The translations under genes were made by a program, and so were the position numbers. Of a stretch of 64,000 nt of DNA, positions 25,445 through 33,566 are shown piece after piece. Every line of letters begins with the position of its first letter. Position 1 is the first letter of the stretch. Source of the stretch: JBLEFH01 sp047345645 (GTDB lineage: Bacteria > Pseudomonadota > Alphaproteobacteria > Rhodobacterales > Rhodobacteraceae); the NCBI GenBank assembly GCA_047345645.1, contig JBLEFH010000003.1. The stretch is one strand, 5' to 3'. The notes beneath the pieces are model-generated. The model saw only the letters and a list, made by a program, of their open reading frames with translations. It made no database searches and was not told the DNA's origin.

Positions 25445-26841
25445 GGCAGGATCTCCTTCAGGCGCAACTCAGCGATCCGCTCGACCTGCTTCGCCGCCGT
25501 CTCGAATTCGGTTTCCGTACCGTTTTCAACGCGCTCTTCGAAGTTCTTCAAAATACTTGCCTTGTCGTGATCCCGCACCGCGATAATGAAAGGGAAGCCG
25601 TGCTTCGCCGTGTAGGCATCGTTGAGTTCGGTAAACCGCGTGCGCTCCTCATCGGTGAGCGCATCCAGACCCGCGCTCGCCTGCTCCGCTGTCGACTCCG
25701 CCGTGAGGCGCTTGGCCGCCGCCAGTTTGCCCGCCAGATCGGGGTGCGCCGTGAGCACACCAAGCCGCTCCTCTCGACTCGCCGCGCGAAACTGCCGGGT
25801 CAGCGCCGAGGCCATGCCGACCGCCGTGTCATGGGCGGGACCAAGCTCGCCGTCATAGGCACGTTCGGCGAGGAAGGCGGAATGTTCATAAATGCCGCCG
25901 AATGTCTCGACAAAGGCGTCACGTTCCATCTCGGACGGCCGGGTGCGGCTCTGCGGCGGGTGATGCTCATGCCAATGCCGCGCGATATCGATCCGGCGGG
26001 GGAACCAGACATCGTCGTGACCGCGCGCATATTCGATGAATTTCTGGACCGCCAACGCACGGCCCGGACGGCCAGCGAGACGGCAATGGAGGCCAATCGA
26101 CATCATCTTCGGCTGGCCCGCCTCACCTTCCGCATAAAGCATATCGAAGGCATCGCGCAGATAGGCGAAGAACTGCTCTCCGGAGTTGAACCCCTGAGCC
26201 GTGGCGAACCGCATGTCATTGGCGTCGAGCGTATAGGGGATGACCAGTTGCTCCCCGCGCCAATAGGGCAGATCGTCATCATAAGTGTCGGAAATATAGA
26301 GGAACCCGCCCTCCTCGCTTGCGAGCGACACCGTATTCATCGACGCCCGCCCGAGATAGAAGCCCAGCGGGCGCGCCCCGGTCACTTCAGTATGAAGCCG
26401 GATCGCCTCATCAAGATGCGCCTTCTCCTGATCGCGCGGCACGTCCTTATATTCGATCCATTTCAGGCCGTGGCTCGCGATCTCCCAATCCGCAGCCTTC
26501 ATCGCCGCGACCTGCGCAGGCGAGCGGGCGAGCGCGGTGGCCACGCCGTAGACGGTCGGCTTTACATCCGAGCCGGTGAAGATCCGGTGCAGGCGCCAGA
26601 ACCCGGCCCGCGCGCCATAGTCGTAGATCGACTCCATGTTCCAATGCCGCTGTCCGGGCCACGCCTGCGCGCCGACGATTTCGGACAAAAACGCCTCGGA
26701 CGCCTGATCCCCATGCTCAATGCTATTTTCGCCGCCTTCCTCGTAATTGACGACGAATTGCACCGCGATTTTCGCACCGCCGGGCCAGTTCGGGTTGGGC
26801 GGTGTGGCCCCATATCCATGCATATCGCGGCTATATCGCAT
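25441..26841 (-). CDS. puuE: Allantoinase PuuE fused to OHCU decarboxylase (UraD) domain
   Basis: A 466-residue two-domain protein. The N-terminal ~300 residues are a metal-independent, polysaccharide-deacetylase-like allantoinase (YGATPPNPNWPGGAKIAVQFVVNYEEGGE, then HGLKWIEYKDV and RPLGFYLGRASMNTVSLASEEGG). The last ~160 residues are a UraD-type decarboxylase (FVETFGGIYEHSAFLAERAY, LTAHPDLAGKLA, LNDAYTAKHGFPFIIAVRDHDK). One chain thus makes (S)-allantoin from OHCU and opens it to allantoate. AAAGGAGGA precedes the ATG. It is the first gene of the puuE-allE-allA-permease operon; the operator at 26894-26910 lies about 55 bases upstream. Confidence 0.93.
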   Translation of the reverse strand: MRYSRDMHGYGATPPNPNWPGGAKIAVQFVVNYEEGGENSIEHGDQASEAFLSEIVGAQAWPGQRHWNMESIYDYGARAGFWRLHRIFTGSDVKPTVYGVATALARSPAQVAAMKAADWEIASHGLKWIEYKDVPRDQEKAHLDEAIRLHTEVTGARPLGFYLGRASMNTVSLASEEGGFLYISDTYDDDLPYWRGEQLVIPYTLDANDMRFATAQGFNSGEQFFAYLRDAFDMLYAEGEAGQPKMMSIGLHCRLAGRPGRALAVQKFIEYARGHDDVWFPRRIDIARHWHEHHPPQSRTRPSEMERDAFVETFGGIYEHSAFLAERAYDGELGPAHDTAVGMASALTRQFRAASREERLGVLTAHPDLAGKLAAAKRLTAESTAEQASAGLDALTDEERTRFTELNDAYTAKHGFPFIIAVRDHDKASILKNFEERVENGTETEFETAAKQVERIAELRLKEILP

Positions 26842-26893
26842 CGGTCCTCCTTTGAGTTTCCCCTCAGACTAGGCGTTCTGATCGCGCGGGACA

Positions 26894-26910
26894 TTCAAGA
26901 AATTTTTGAA
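26894..26910. promoter_or_regulatory. Candidate operator of the purine regulon, copy 2 (puuE / uraH)
   Basis: TTCAA-N7-TTGAA, with an AT-rich spacer, lies in the 140-base region between the divergent puuE and uraH. The core TCAA-N7-TTGA is identical in symmetry and spacing to copies 1 and 3. Confidence 0.7.
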
Positions 26911-26981
26911 AGACTGTTTCTTTATTTACGCTGTATTCGCGCGCGAGCCCGCTCTAGGGTCGGCGGAAAAGGGAGACGACC

Positions 26982-27341
26982 ATGGCCGATAGCGGCAGAC
27001 TGAGCACCCATGTTCTCGACACAGCCAAGGGCAAACCGGCCGCCGGGCTGCGCATCACGCTTTACCGCCTCGACGGCGAGACACGCGAGACGGTGAAAGA
27101 GGTGGAAACCAACAGCGATGGCCGCACGGACGCGCCGCTTCTGGCCGGCGATGAGTTGACCGAAGGGGTCTACGAGCTGGAATTTCACGCCGGGTCCTAC
27201 CTGCGCGCGGGCGATGTGACCGGCGGGACGCTCTTTCTCGATGTGATCCCAATCCGGTTTGGCGTCGGCGATGCGGGCGCGCATTATCATGTGCCGCTGC
27301 TGCTCTCGCCCTACGGCTATTCCACCTATCGCGGCAGCTAA
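26982..27341 (+). CDS. uraH: 5-Hydroxyisourate hydrolase (transthyretin-like)
   Basis: A 119-residue enzyme that hydrolyses 5-hydroxyisourate, the product of urate oxidation, to OHCU. It has the family's N-terminal LSTHVLDTAKGKPAAGLRI (His10 in the active site), a central arginine-containing segment and the diagnostic C-terminal tetrapeptide in SPYGYSTYRGS. It is cytoplasmic; no signal peptide is visible. It is divergent from puuE and converges on the LysR gene with a four-base overlap. Confidence 0.96.
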   Translation: MADSGRLSTHVLDTAKGKPAAGLRITLYRLDGETRETVKEVETNSDGRTDAPLLAGDELTEGVYELEFHAGSYLRAGDVTGGTLFLDVIPIRFGVGDAGAHYHVPLLLSPYGYSTYRGS

Positions 27342-28267
27342 GCGTCCTCGCGGGCGGTGGCGTCCTCGATGGCATCCAGTTCCCGCCGCGCGGCGGACAG
27401 CATGAATTCGATGTAAATCCGCACCTTGGGATCAATCAGCTTCCGGTGCGGATAGAGGATGGCGAGCGGCGACGGGTCCGGCAGAGCGTCCGGCAGGATT
27501 TCCACCAGATCACCGCTGGCGAGGTAGGGCGCGACCTCATAGCGCGCGCGGTTGATGATGCCGTGACCCGCCAGCGCCCATTGAATCAGCACATCGCTGT
27601 CATCGGCGCTGAACGGGCCGCTCAGGCGATAATTCTTCGTCTCGCCATTGTCGCGGAGCGCCCAAACCTGTTCCGTCGTCCCCGCGAAACGGAGTAGCAG
27701 ACAGTCATGATCCGCCAGATCCGCCGGGCTTTGCGGCGTGTCGCGCGCCTCCAGATAGCTTGGCGCGGCGCAGATGGTGCGGCTCACCTGACGGATCACA
27801 CGGCGCTTCAGGGTAGAGCTGGATAGCTCGCCAAACTGAAAGGCCAGATCCACACCTTCGTCAAACAAATCAACGATATGGTCGGAAAGCCTCAAGCGGA
27901 TTTCGACCTCGGGATAGATCTTGTTGAAGGCCGGAATGACCGGCGCCACGATCCGCCGCCCTAGCCCCAACGGCGCGGCGACATGGATGGATCCTTTGAG
28001 CCCGGTCGAATGTTCCGCCAGCGCCGCCTCAGCCTCCTCTACTGTGTCGATGATCCGGCCCGCATGGGCGTAAAAGAGCCGCCCCATCTCCGTCGGCACC
28101 ACTTTCCGCGTCGTCCGGTTAAAGAGCCGCACCCCAAGCCGTTTCTCCAATTCCTGTATCCGCGCCGACGCCACCGCCGCCGACACGCGCTGATCCCGGC
28201 CCGCCGCGGAGATGCTCCCCAGCTCCACCGTGCGCAGGAAAATACGGAGATTATCGAGATAGGGCAT
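27338..28267 (-). CDS. LysR-family transcriptional regulator, probable regulator of purine catabolism
   Basis: A 309-residue LysR-type regulator. The N-terminal winged helix-turn-helix (NLRIFLRTVELGSISAAGRDQRVSAAVASARIQELEKRLGVRLFNRTTR) is followed by a linker helix and a periplasmic-binding-like effector domain from about 90 (GSIHVAAPLGLGRRIVAPVIPAF). It is divergent from puuD with a TCAA-N7-TTGA dyad between them, the usual setting for self-regulation, and the same dyad stands before the other purine operons. The effector is unknown; urate, allantoin or another intermediate would be logical. Confidence 0.9.
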   Translation of the reverse strand: MPYLDNLRIFLRTVELGSISAAGRDQRVSAAVASARIQELEKRLGVRLFNRTTRKVVPTEMGRLFYAHAGRIIDTVEEAEAALAEHSTGLKGSIHVAAPLGLGRRIVAPVIPAFNKIYPEVEIRLRLSDHIVDLFDEGVDLAFQFGELSSSTLKRRVIRQVSRTICAAPSYLEARDTPQSPADLADHDCLLLRFAGTTEQVWALRDNGETKNYRLSGPFSADDSDVLIQWALAGHGIINRARYEVAPYLASGDLVEILPDALPDPSPLAILYPHRKLIDPKVRIYIEFMLSAARRELDAIEDATAREDA

Positions 28268-28283
28268 AGGGTTTACGTCCGAT

Positions 28284-28302
28284 TATCAAGAATTTTTTGA
28301 TA
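28284..28302. promoter_or_regulatory. Candidate operator of the purine regulon, copy 3 (lysR / puuD)
   Basis: TATCAA-N7-TTGATA lies between the divergent lysR (start 28267) and puuD (start 28370). It is the most symmetric of the three copies. It sits 17 bases from the lysR start codon, so binding would also affect the regulator's own expression. Confidence 0.72.
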
Positions 28303-28369
28303 GCAAACCTTGAATCGCTGGCTTTTGCAATCTCCCGCGATTTGGCACTCTTTGGCGCGAGGAGAATTT

Positions 28370-29614
28370 ATGAACGAATACGCTGTTATTTGGGACTGGG
28401 CGATGGCGGCCGCGCGGTGGCTTCACATCGTCACCGCAATCGCTTGGATTGGCTCATCTTTTTACTTCATTGCGCTGGATTTGGGGCTGCGCAAAGCTGC
28501 GAATTTGCCGAAAGGCGCGGCGGGTGAGGAATGGCAGGTCCATGGCGGGGGCTTTTACCACATCCAGAAATATCTGGTCGCGCCCGAGGCCATGCCCGAG
28601 CATTTGACGTGGTTCAAATGGGAAAGCTACGCGACTTGGCTCTCCGGCGCGATGCTGATGGCCCTGCTCTATTACGGCGGCGCGGACCTCTTTTTGATGA
28701 ACCGCGAGGCGTGGGATGTGCCGAGCTCCGTCGCGATCCTCATTTCGATCGTCTCGATTGCCTTCGCATGGGCGCTTTACGAGATCCTCTGCAAGTCGAA
28801 ATTCGGTGAGGACAACACCAAACTGATGCTCGCGCTTTACGGCATTCTCGTCGTGATTGCATGGATTTACTGCCAGATCTTCACAGGCCGCGCGGCCTTC
28901 CTGCACCTCGGCGCGCTCACCGCGACGATCATGTCCGGCAATGTGTTCTTCACCATCATCCCGAACCAGAAAATCGTGGTGGCGGACCTCAAGGCGGGCC
29001 GCACGCCGGACCCGAAATACGGCAAGATCGCCAAGCAGCGCTCGACCCATAACAACTATCTGACTCTGCCCGTGATCTTCATGATGCTGTCGAACCACTA
29101 CCCGATGGCGTTTGCGACCGAGTTCAACTGGATCATCGCGTCGCTCATTTTCCTGATGGGCGTGACGATCCGCCATTTCTTCAACACCATGCATTCGCGC
29201 AAAGGCTATGTCTGGTGGACTTGGGTTGCGACGGTCGGGCTCTTTTTTCTCGTCATCATGTTCTCGCTTTGGGGCAGCAAGGTCCCGGACAGCGAGACCG
29301 AGGTCAGCGAGCTTCCGGCCCGCGTTCAGCAATTCGCTAGCAACGCGCATTTTGACGGGGCGAAGCAGGTCATCAACACCCGCTGCGTCATGTGCCACAA
29401 CGCCGATCCGAGCTATCCCGGTGTGCGCTGGACGCCGAAGGATGTGGATCTGAGCAATGATGCGGGCATCCTGACCCATGCCCGCGCCGTCTATCTTCAA
29501 TCCGGGCGCAGCCATGCCATGCCGCCCGGCAATGTCACCATGATGGAAGATCGGGAACGCGCCCTGATCACGGCATGGTTTGAAAGCGCAGTCAGTGAGG
29601 GGAGCGTCGAATGA
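28370..29614 (+). CDS. puuD: Urate hydroxylase PuuD, membrane-bound with cytochrome c domain
   Basis: A 414-residue integral membrane protein that oxidises urate to 5-hydroxyisourate with electrons passing to the respiratory chain, unlike soluble uricase. About eight transmembrane helices (DWAMAAARWLHIVTAIAWIGSSFYFIALD first) make up residues 1-300. The periplasmic C-terminal region carries a c-type haem motif CVMCH (C339, C342, H343) and a later Met (HAMPPGN) as probable axial ligand. ATG at 28370 is chosen because GAGGAGAA lies just upstream and the family starts here; an in-frame ATG at 28310 lacks this. It overlaps glcB by ATGA. Confidence 0.95.
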   Translation: MNEYAVIWDWAMAAARWLHIVTAIAWIGSSFYFIALDLGLRKAANLPKGAAGEEWQVHGGGFYHIQKYLVAPEAMPEHLTWFKWESYATWLSGAMLMALLYYGGADLFLMNREAWDVPSSVAILISIVSIAFAWALYEILCKSKFGEDNTKLMLALYGILVVIAWIYCQIFTGRAAFLHLGALTATIMSGNVFFTIIPNQKIVVADLKAGRTPDPKYGKIAKQRSTHNNYLTLPVIFMMLSNHYPMAFATEFNWIIASLIFLMGVTIRHFFNTMHSRKGYVWWTWVATVGLFFLVIMFSLWGSKVPDSETEVSELPARVQQFASNAHFDGAKQVINTRCVMCHNADPSYPGVRWTPKDVDLSNDAGILTHARAVYLQSGRSHAMPPGNVTMMEDRERALITAWFESAVSEGSVE

Positions 29615-31749
29615 GTTACGAAACGAAAGCAGGGATTCAGGTCGAAAGCGGGCTGGCCAAGTTTATCCAAGCGGACGCCCTCCCCGGCACCGGGATCGAG
29701 GCGGATGCGTTTTGGTCCGGCCTTGCGGATATTCTCGGCCGCATGACACCGAAGAACGCGGCGCTGCTGAAAAAACGTGAGGATTTGCAGGCGCAGATCG
29801 ACCAGTGGCATCGCGAGAATGAGATGGATGCTGGGGCTTATCGCGCATTCTTGGAGGAGATCGGCTATCTGCTCCCTGAGGGTGAGGACTTCCAGATCGG
29901 CACGCAGAATGTCGACCCCGAGATTGCCGAAGTGGCCGGGCCGCAGCTTGTTGTTCCCATCATGAATGCCCGCTACGCGCTCAACGCCGCCAACGCCCGC
30001 TGGGGAAGCCTCTACGATGCGCTTTACGGCACAGACGCGCTTGGCGATTTGCCGAGCGGTAAGGGATACGATCCCGAACGCGGCGCCCGTGCGATTGCTT
30101 GGGGCCGCGATTTTCTCGACGCGCATTTCCCGCTGGATGGGGCGAGTTGGTCCGACGCGACCAAACTCAGAGCTGATGCAAGCGGCCTGAGCGTCACCAC
30201 CGACAATGGCGATGCGACCCTGAAAGACCCGGCGCAATATCTCGGCTTTGCGACCGAGGCATCGCCGCTTCAGGTGATCCTTGTCCATAACGGCCTGCGG
30301 ATCGAAATCCTCGTCGATCCAGAGAGCCAGATTGGCAAGGATGACAAGGCCGGGATTTCCGACATCTGGCTCGAATCCGCCCTCACCGCGATCATGGATT
30401 GCGAGGATTCGGTGGCCGCCGTCGACGGGCCGGACAAGACGCTGGCTTACCGCAACTGGCTCGGCCTGATGAAGGGCGATCTGACCGAAGAGGTCAGCAA
30501 AGGCGGCGAGACGATCACCCGCAAGCTGAACCCGGATTTCGCCTATGAAGGCCCGAACGGTCCCTTCTCGATCAAGGGCCGCGCGCTGATGCTGGTGCGC
30601 AATGTTGGCCATCTGATGACCACGCCCGCCGTGCTGAACGCGGATGGGTCCGAGGCGTATGAGGGTCTGCTCGACGCGGTGATCACCGTGATGATCGCGC
30701 TGCACGACCTGAAGAAAACCGAAGGGCCGCGCAACTCCGTCAAAGGCTCCGTCTATGTGGTGAAGCCGAAGATGCACGGGCCGGAAGAGGTTGCCTTTGC
30801 CGATGAGGTGTTCACGGCGGTGGAAGATCTGCTCGGCCTCGCGCCGAACACCGTGAAAATCGGCATCATGGATGAGGAGCGCCGCACGACGCTCAACCTC
30901 AAGGAATGCATCCGCGCCGCGAAGGACCGCGTGGCCTTCATCAACACCGGTTTCCTAGACCGCACGGGCGACGAGATCCACACCTCCATGCAGGCCGGTC
31001 CGATGATCCGCAAAGGCGCGATGAAGGGCGAGGCCTGGATTTCCGCCTATGAGGACAACAATGTCGATATCGGTCTCGCGGCCGGCTTCCGGGGCAAGGC
31101 GCAGATCGGCAAAGGCATGTGGGCGATGCCCGACCGTATGGCGGAGATGCTGGAGCAGAAAATCGGCCACCCGAAATCTGGCGCGAATTGTGCGTGGGTG
31201 CCTAGCCCGACCGCCGCGACCTTGCACGCGACCCATTACCACAAGGTCGATGTGGCCGCGCGGCAGGAAGAGATCGCCAAGGGCGGCAAGCGGGCGGATA
31301 AGGCGGACATCCTGACGGTCCCGCTCGCCAAGGGGCAGAACTGGACGCCCGACGACATTCGCGACGAGATCCGCAACAATGCGCAAGGGATCCTCGGCTA
31401 TGTGGTCCGCTGGGTGGATCAGGGCGTCGGCTGTTCCAAAGTGCCTGATATCAATGATGTGGGCCTCATGGAGGACCGCGCGACCTGCCGGATTTCCTCG
31501 CAGCACATGGCCAACTGGCTGGAGCATGGCGTGATTTCCGAGGACGACGTGCGTGCCGTCATGCAGGAAATGGCCGAGGTGGTGGACCGCCAGAACGCCG
31601 ATGATCCGAGCTATGAGCCGATGGCCCCCGGCTTCAACGGTCCGGCCTATCAGGCGGCGCTGGATCTGGTGTTGAGAGGCGCGGAGCAGCCGTCTGGCTA
31701 TACCGAACCACTGCTCCACGCTGCGCGCCTCGACAAGAAGGCGGGCTAA
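29611..31749 (+). CDS. glcB: Malate synthase G
   Basis: A 712-residue enzyme that condenses glyoxylate with acetyl-CoA to malate. Length and text fit isoform G: SAVDGPDKTLAYRNWLGLMKGDL with the metal-binding region, RNVGHLMTTPAV, KIGIMDEERRTTLNL, TGFLDRTGDEIHTSM, and near the end GVISEDDVRAVMQEMAEVVDRQN. Its ATG overlaps the puuD stop (29611-29614), so it is co-expressed with urate oxidation. This places glyoxylate recycling directly inside the purine regulon instead of a glycolate locus. Confidence 0.96.
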   Translation: MSYETKAGIQVESGLAKFIQADALPGTGIEADAFWSGLADILGRMTPKNAALLKKREDLQAQIDQWHRENEMDAGAYRAFLEEIGYLLPEGEDFQIGTQNVDPEIAEVAGPQLVVPIMNARYALNAANARWGSLYDALYGTDALGDLPSGKGYDPERGARAIAWGRDFLDAHFPLDGASWSDATKLRADASGLSVTTDNGDATLKDPAQYLGFATEASPLQVILVHNGLRIEILVDPESQIGKDDKAGISDIWLESALTAIMDCEDSVAAVDGPDKTLAYRNWLGLMKGDLTEEVSKGGETITRKLNPDFAYEGPNGPFSIKGRALMLVRNVGHLMTTPAVLNADGSEAYEGLLDAVITVMIALHDLKKTEGPRNSVKGSVYVVKPKMHGPEEVAFADEVFTAVEDLLGLAPNTVKIGIMDEERRTTLNLKECIRAAKDRVAFINTGFLDRTGDEIHTSMQAGPMIRKGAMKGEAWISAYEDNNVDIGLAAGFRGKAQIGKGMWAMPDRMAEMLEQKIGHPKSGANCAWVPSPTAATLHATHYHKVDVAARQEEIAKGGKRADKADILTVPLAKGQNWTPDDIRDEIRNNAQGILGYVVRWVDQGVGCSKVPDINDVGLMEDRATCRISSQHMANWLEHGVISEDDVRAVMQEMAEVVDRQNADDPSYEPMAPGFNGPAYQAALDLVLRGAEQPSGYTEPLLHAARLDKKAG

Positions 31750-31775
31750 ACGACCACGCTAGCCCTTCCCAAACG

Positions 31776-31804
31776 CGCCCCCGGTTCCCGCCGGGGGCGT
31801 TTTT
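31776..31804 (+). terminator. Intrinsic terminator after glcB
   Basis: A nine-bp GC stem (31776-31784 with 31791-31799) with a six-base loop is followed by TTTTT (31800-31804). Confidence 0.9.
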
Positions 31805-32121
31805 CATTTGCCGCGCATATCCGCGACCAGCCGATGCTCGATGTCCAGCGGGAAGGCGCGGCTCGCGCCCTCATCCCCGGTCGCATCGAAAATCAATGCC
31901 TTGAGGCGCGGCAGATAGCTGCGGAGCGGGCGCGGCGCGTCGCTTGGCGCCTCCGCATGATAGCGCCGCATCGTCTCGATATAATCCTCAATCGCCTGCA
32001 TCAGCGCCGCATCCGCCCGCGCTTTACGCAGGATCTCGTCCATCTCGCGGCGCGTGATCAGCACATGTTTGCCCTCAGCCCCGATCCAGGCCTGAAGAAC
32101 CACGTCATTGTCTTTACTCAT
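31804..32121 (-). CDS. Small unknown protein
   Basis: A 105-residue cytoplasmic protein with no signal or membrane segment. It begins MSKDNDVVLQAWIGAEGKHVLITRRE and has a helical middle (EILRKARADAALMQAIEDYIETMRRYH). I do not recognise the family. It follows the secretion genes on the same strand, but a terminator at 32183-32217 lies between, so it is probably a separate unit. The start is not marked by a strong Shine-Dalgarno. Confidence 0.55.
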   Translation of the reverse strand: MSKDNDVVLQAWIGAEGKHVLITRREMDEILRKARADAALMQAIEDYIETMRRYHAEAPSDAPRPLRSYLPRLKALIFDATGDEGASRAFPLDIEHRLVADMRGK

Positions 32122-32182
32122 CTTGGTGTCAGAAACTCGTTAAACAGAAATTTTTGGTTAAACGCCGGCCCGCAGCAGAGGG

Positions 32183-32217
32183 AAAAACACCGGCCCCGAC
32201 CGAGATCGGGACCGGTG
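32183..32217 (-). terminator. Intrinsic terminator after the type I secretion operon
   Basis: On the minus strand an eleven-bp stem (32206-32216 with 32189-32199, one non-Watson-Crick pair) is followed by five U residues (32183-32187). Confidence 0.8.
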
Positions 32218-32258
32218 CGTCCTGCCTTGAACAGACCGCGCTTCGGAGGCTTGGGGGG

Positions 32259-33566
32259 TTACTCGCGCATGGCGTGCTGAATCTGGTCGACCATCGGCTT
32301 GACCAGATAGGACAGGATCGTGCGCGGCGTGGTTTCGATGAAAACTTCCACCGGCATCCCTGGCCGCAATTCTGCATGTTCGATCTGGGCAAGCGCCTCC
32401 TGATCGATGGCGAGACGGGCAAGATAATAGGTGTTGCCGGTCATCTCATCCGTGCTGGCATCGGGGGAGACGTCGAGCACCGTCGCATTCACCTGCGGCG
32501 TGGTGCGCTGGTCGAGCCCCGAGAAGCGCAGCCGTGCCGACTGCCCCTGATAGACCTGATCCACATCCTGCGGCGGCAGCTTGCTCTCGACGATCAACTG
32601 ACCATCGACGGCAATCAGCGTCACGAGCGTTTCGCCCGGCGAGATCACCTGCCCTTCCGTATGCACCGCCAACTCGTGAAGCTGGCCGCCAATCGGCGCG
32701 ACGATGCTCAGACGGTTCCGGCGATCCTCCGCAGCGATTTTTTCCTGCTGGAGTTGCGCGAGTTCGGCCCGCTTTTCGTCTAGAATGGTCAGTACTTCCT
32801 CGCGATAATCCTCGTCGATCTTTGCATATTCGAGATCGCGGCGCAGGATTTCTTCCTGCGTCTCGGCGCGCTGCGCATCGAGGGCGGCAATATCCGCGCC
32901 CAGATCCGTCCAGACCCGTTTAGCGGACCGGAATTCCGTATCGCGCACAAGGCCCTTCTTGGCAAGTTCCGCCTTGCTGTCCATCTCCTCAGCCGCAAGG
33001 CCAAGCGAGACTTCCACCGCCTCACGCTGCGCCTGAAGCGCGGTCAGCTTTTCCTCAAGCTGCGCCTTCTGGGCGGTGAGCTGATTGCGGCGCCCTTCGC
33101 GCGCGGCGCTGCGCGCTTTCATCAACTCGCGCTGGCCGGTCATCAGGACCTCGGCGTCGCGGGTGTCCTTGGCGGTCAGCGTCTCGGGGAAGGTGATCTC
33201 GGCCTCATTCAGCAGTTCCGCCTCCAGCCGCGCTTCCTGCGCGAGGAGCGTGTCGATCTGGCTGTTGACGATGCTCAGATTGGCGTTCACGACCGTCGGG
33301 TCGAGGCGGAAGAGCGGTTGCCCGGCCTCCACCGACTGGCCTTCCTGCACGAGGATTTCCTTCACCGTGCCGCCATCGAGATGCTGCACATTCTTGGGCC
33401 GTCCCTCGACGATGAGCTTGCCCATACCGACAACCGCGCCGCTGATTTCCGCAAGCGCCGCGACACTGCCCGCGCCGCCGAAGAGGATGCCGATCACCGC
33501 AAGGGCAATGACGATTTGTTTGCGGAGCGAGCGTCCGATGCTCTGGTCGATCTGATCATACCGCAT
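32259..33566 (-). CDS. Type I secretion membrane-fusion protein (HlyD/PrtE family)
   Basis: A 435-residue adaptor with a short cytoplasmic N-terminus, one membrane helix (QIVIALAVIGILFGGAGSVAALA), a lipoyl-like half motif (VQHLDGGTVKEILVQEGQSVEAGQPLFRLD), a long coiled-coil hairpin (about 110-290) and a beta-barrel region starting IVAPIGGQLHELAVHTEGQVISPGETL. It would bridge the ABC exporter to an outer-membrane TolC-like channel, which is not encoded in this window. It overlaps the exporter gene by 11 bases. Likely cargo is the giant protein encoded immediately upstream and perhaps the RTX protease at 56086-59427. Confidence 0.93.
   Translation of the reverse strand: MRYDQIDQSIGRSLRKQIVIALAVIGILFGGAGSVAALAEISGAVVGMGKLIVEGRPKNVQHLDGGTVKEILVQEGQSVEAGQPLFRLDPTVVNANLSIVNSQIDTLLAQEARLEAELLNEAEITFPETLTAKDTRDAEVLMTGQRELMKARSAAREGRRNQLTAQKAQLEEKLTALQAQREAVEVSLGLAAEEMDSKAELAKKGLVRDTEFRSAKRVWTDLGADIAALDAQRAETQEEILRRDLEYAKIDEDYREEVLTILDEKRAELAQLQQEKIAAEDRRNRLSIVAPIGGQLHELAVHTEGQVISPGETLVTLIAVDGQLIVESKLPPQDVDQVYQGQSARLRFSGLDQRTTPQVNATVLDVSPDASTDEMTGNTYYLARLAIDQEALAQIEHAELRPGMPVEVFIETTPRTILSYLVKPMVDQIQHAMRE

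Noticed and set aside
32122..32165. Two GTTAAAC copies near the secretion terminator as an operator
   Set aside because: Direct repeats with an odd spacing inside a short AT-rich spacer; no support beyond chance.
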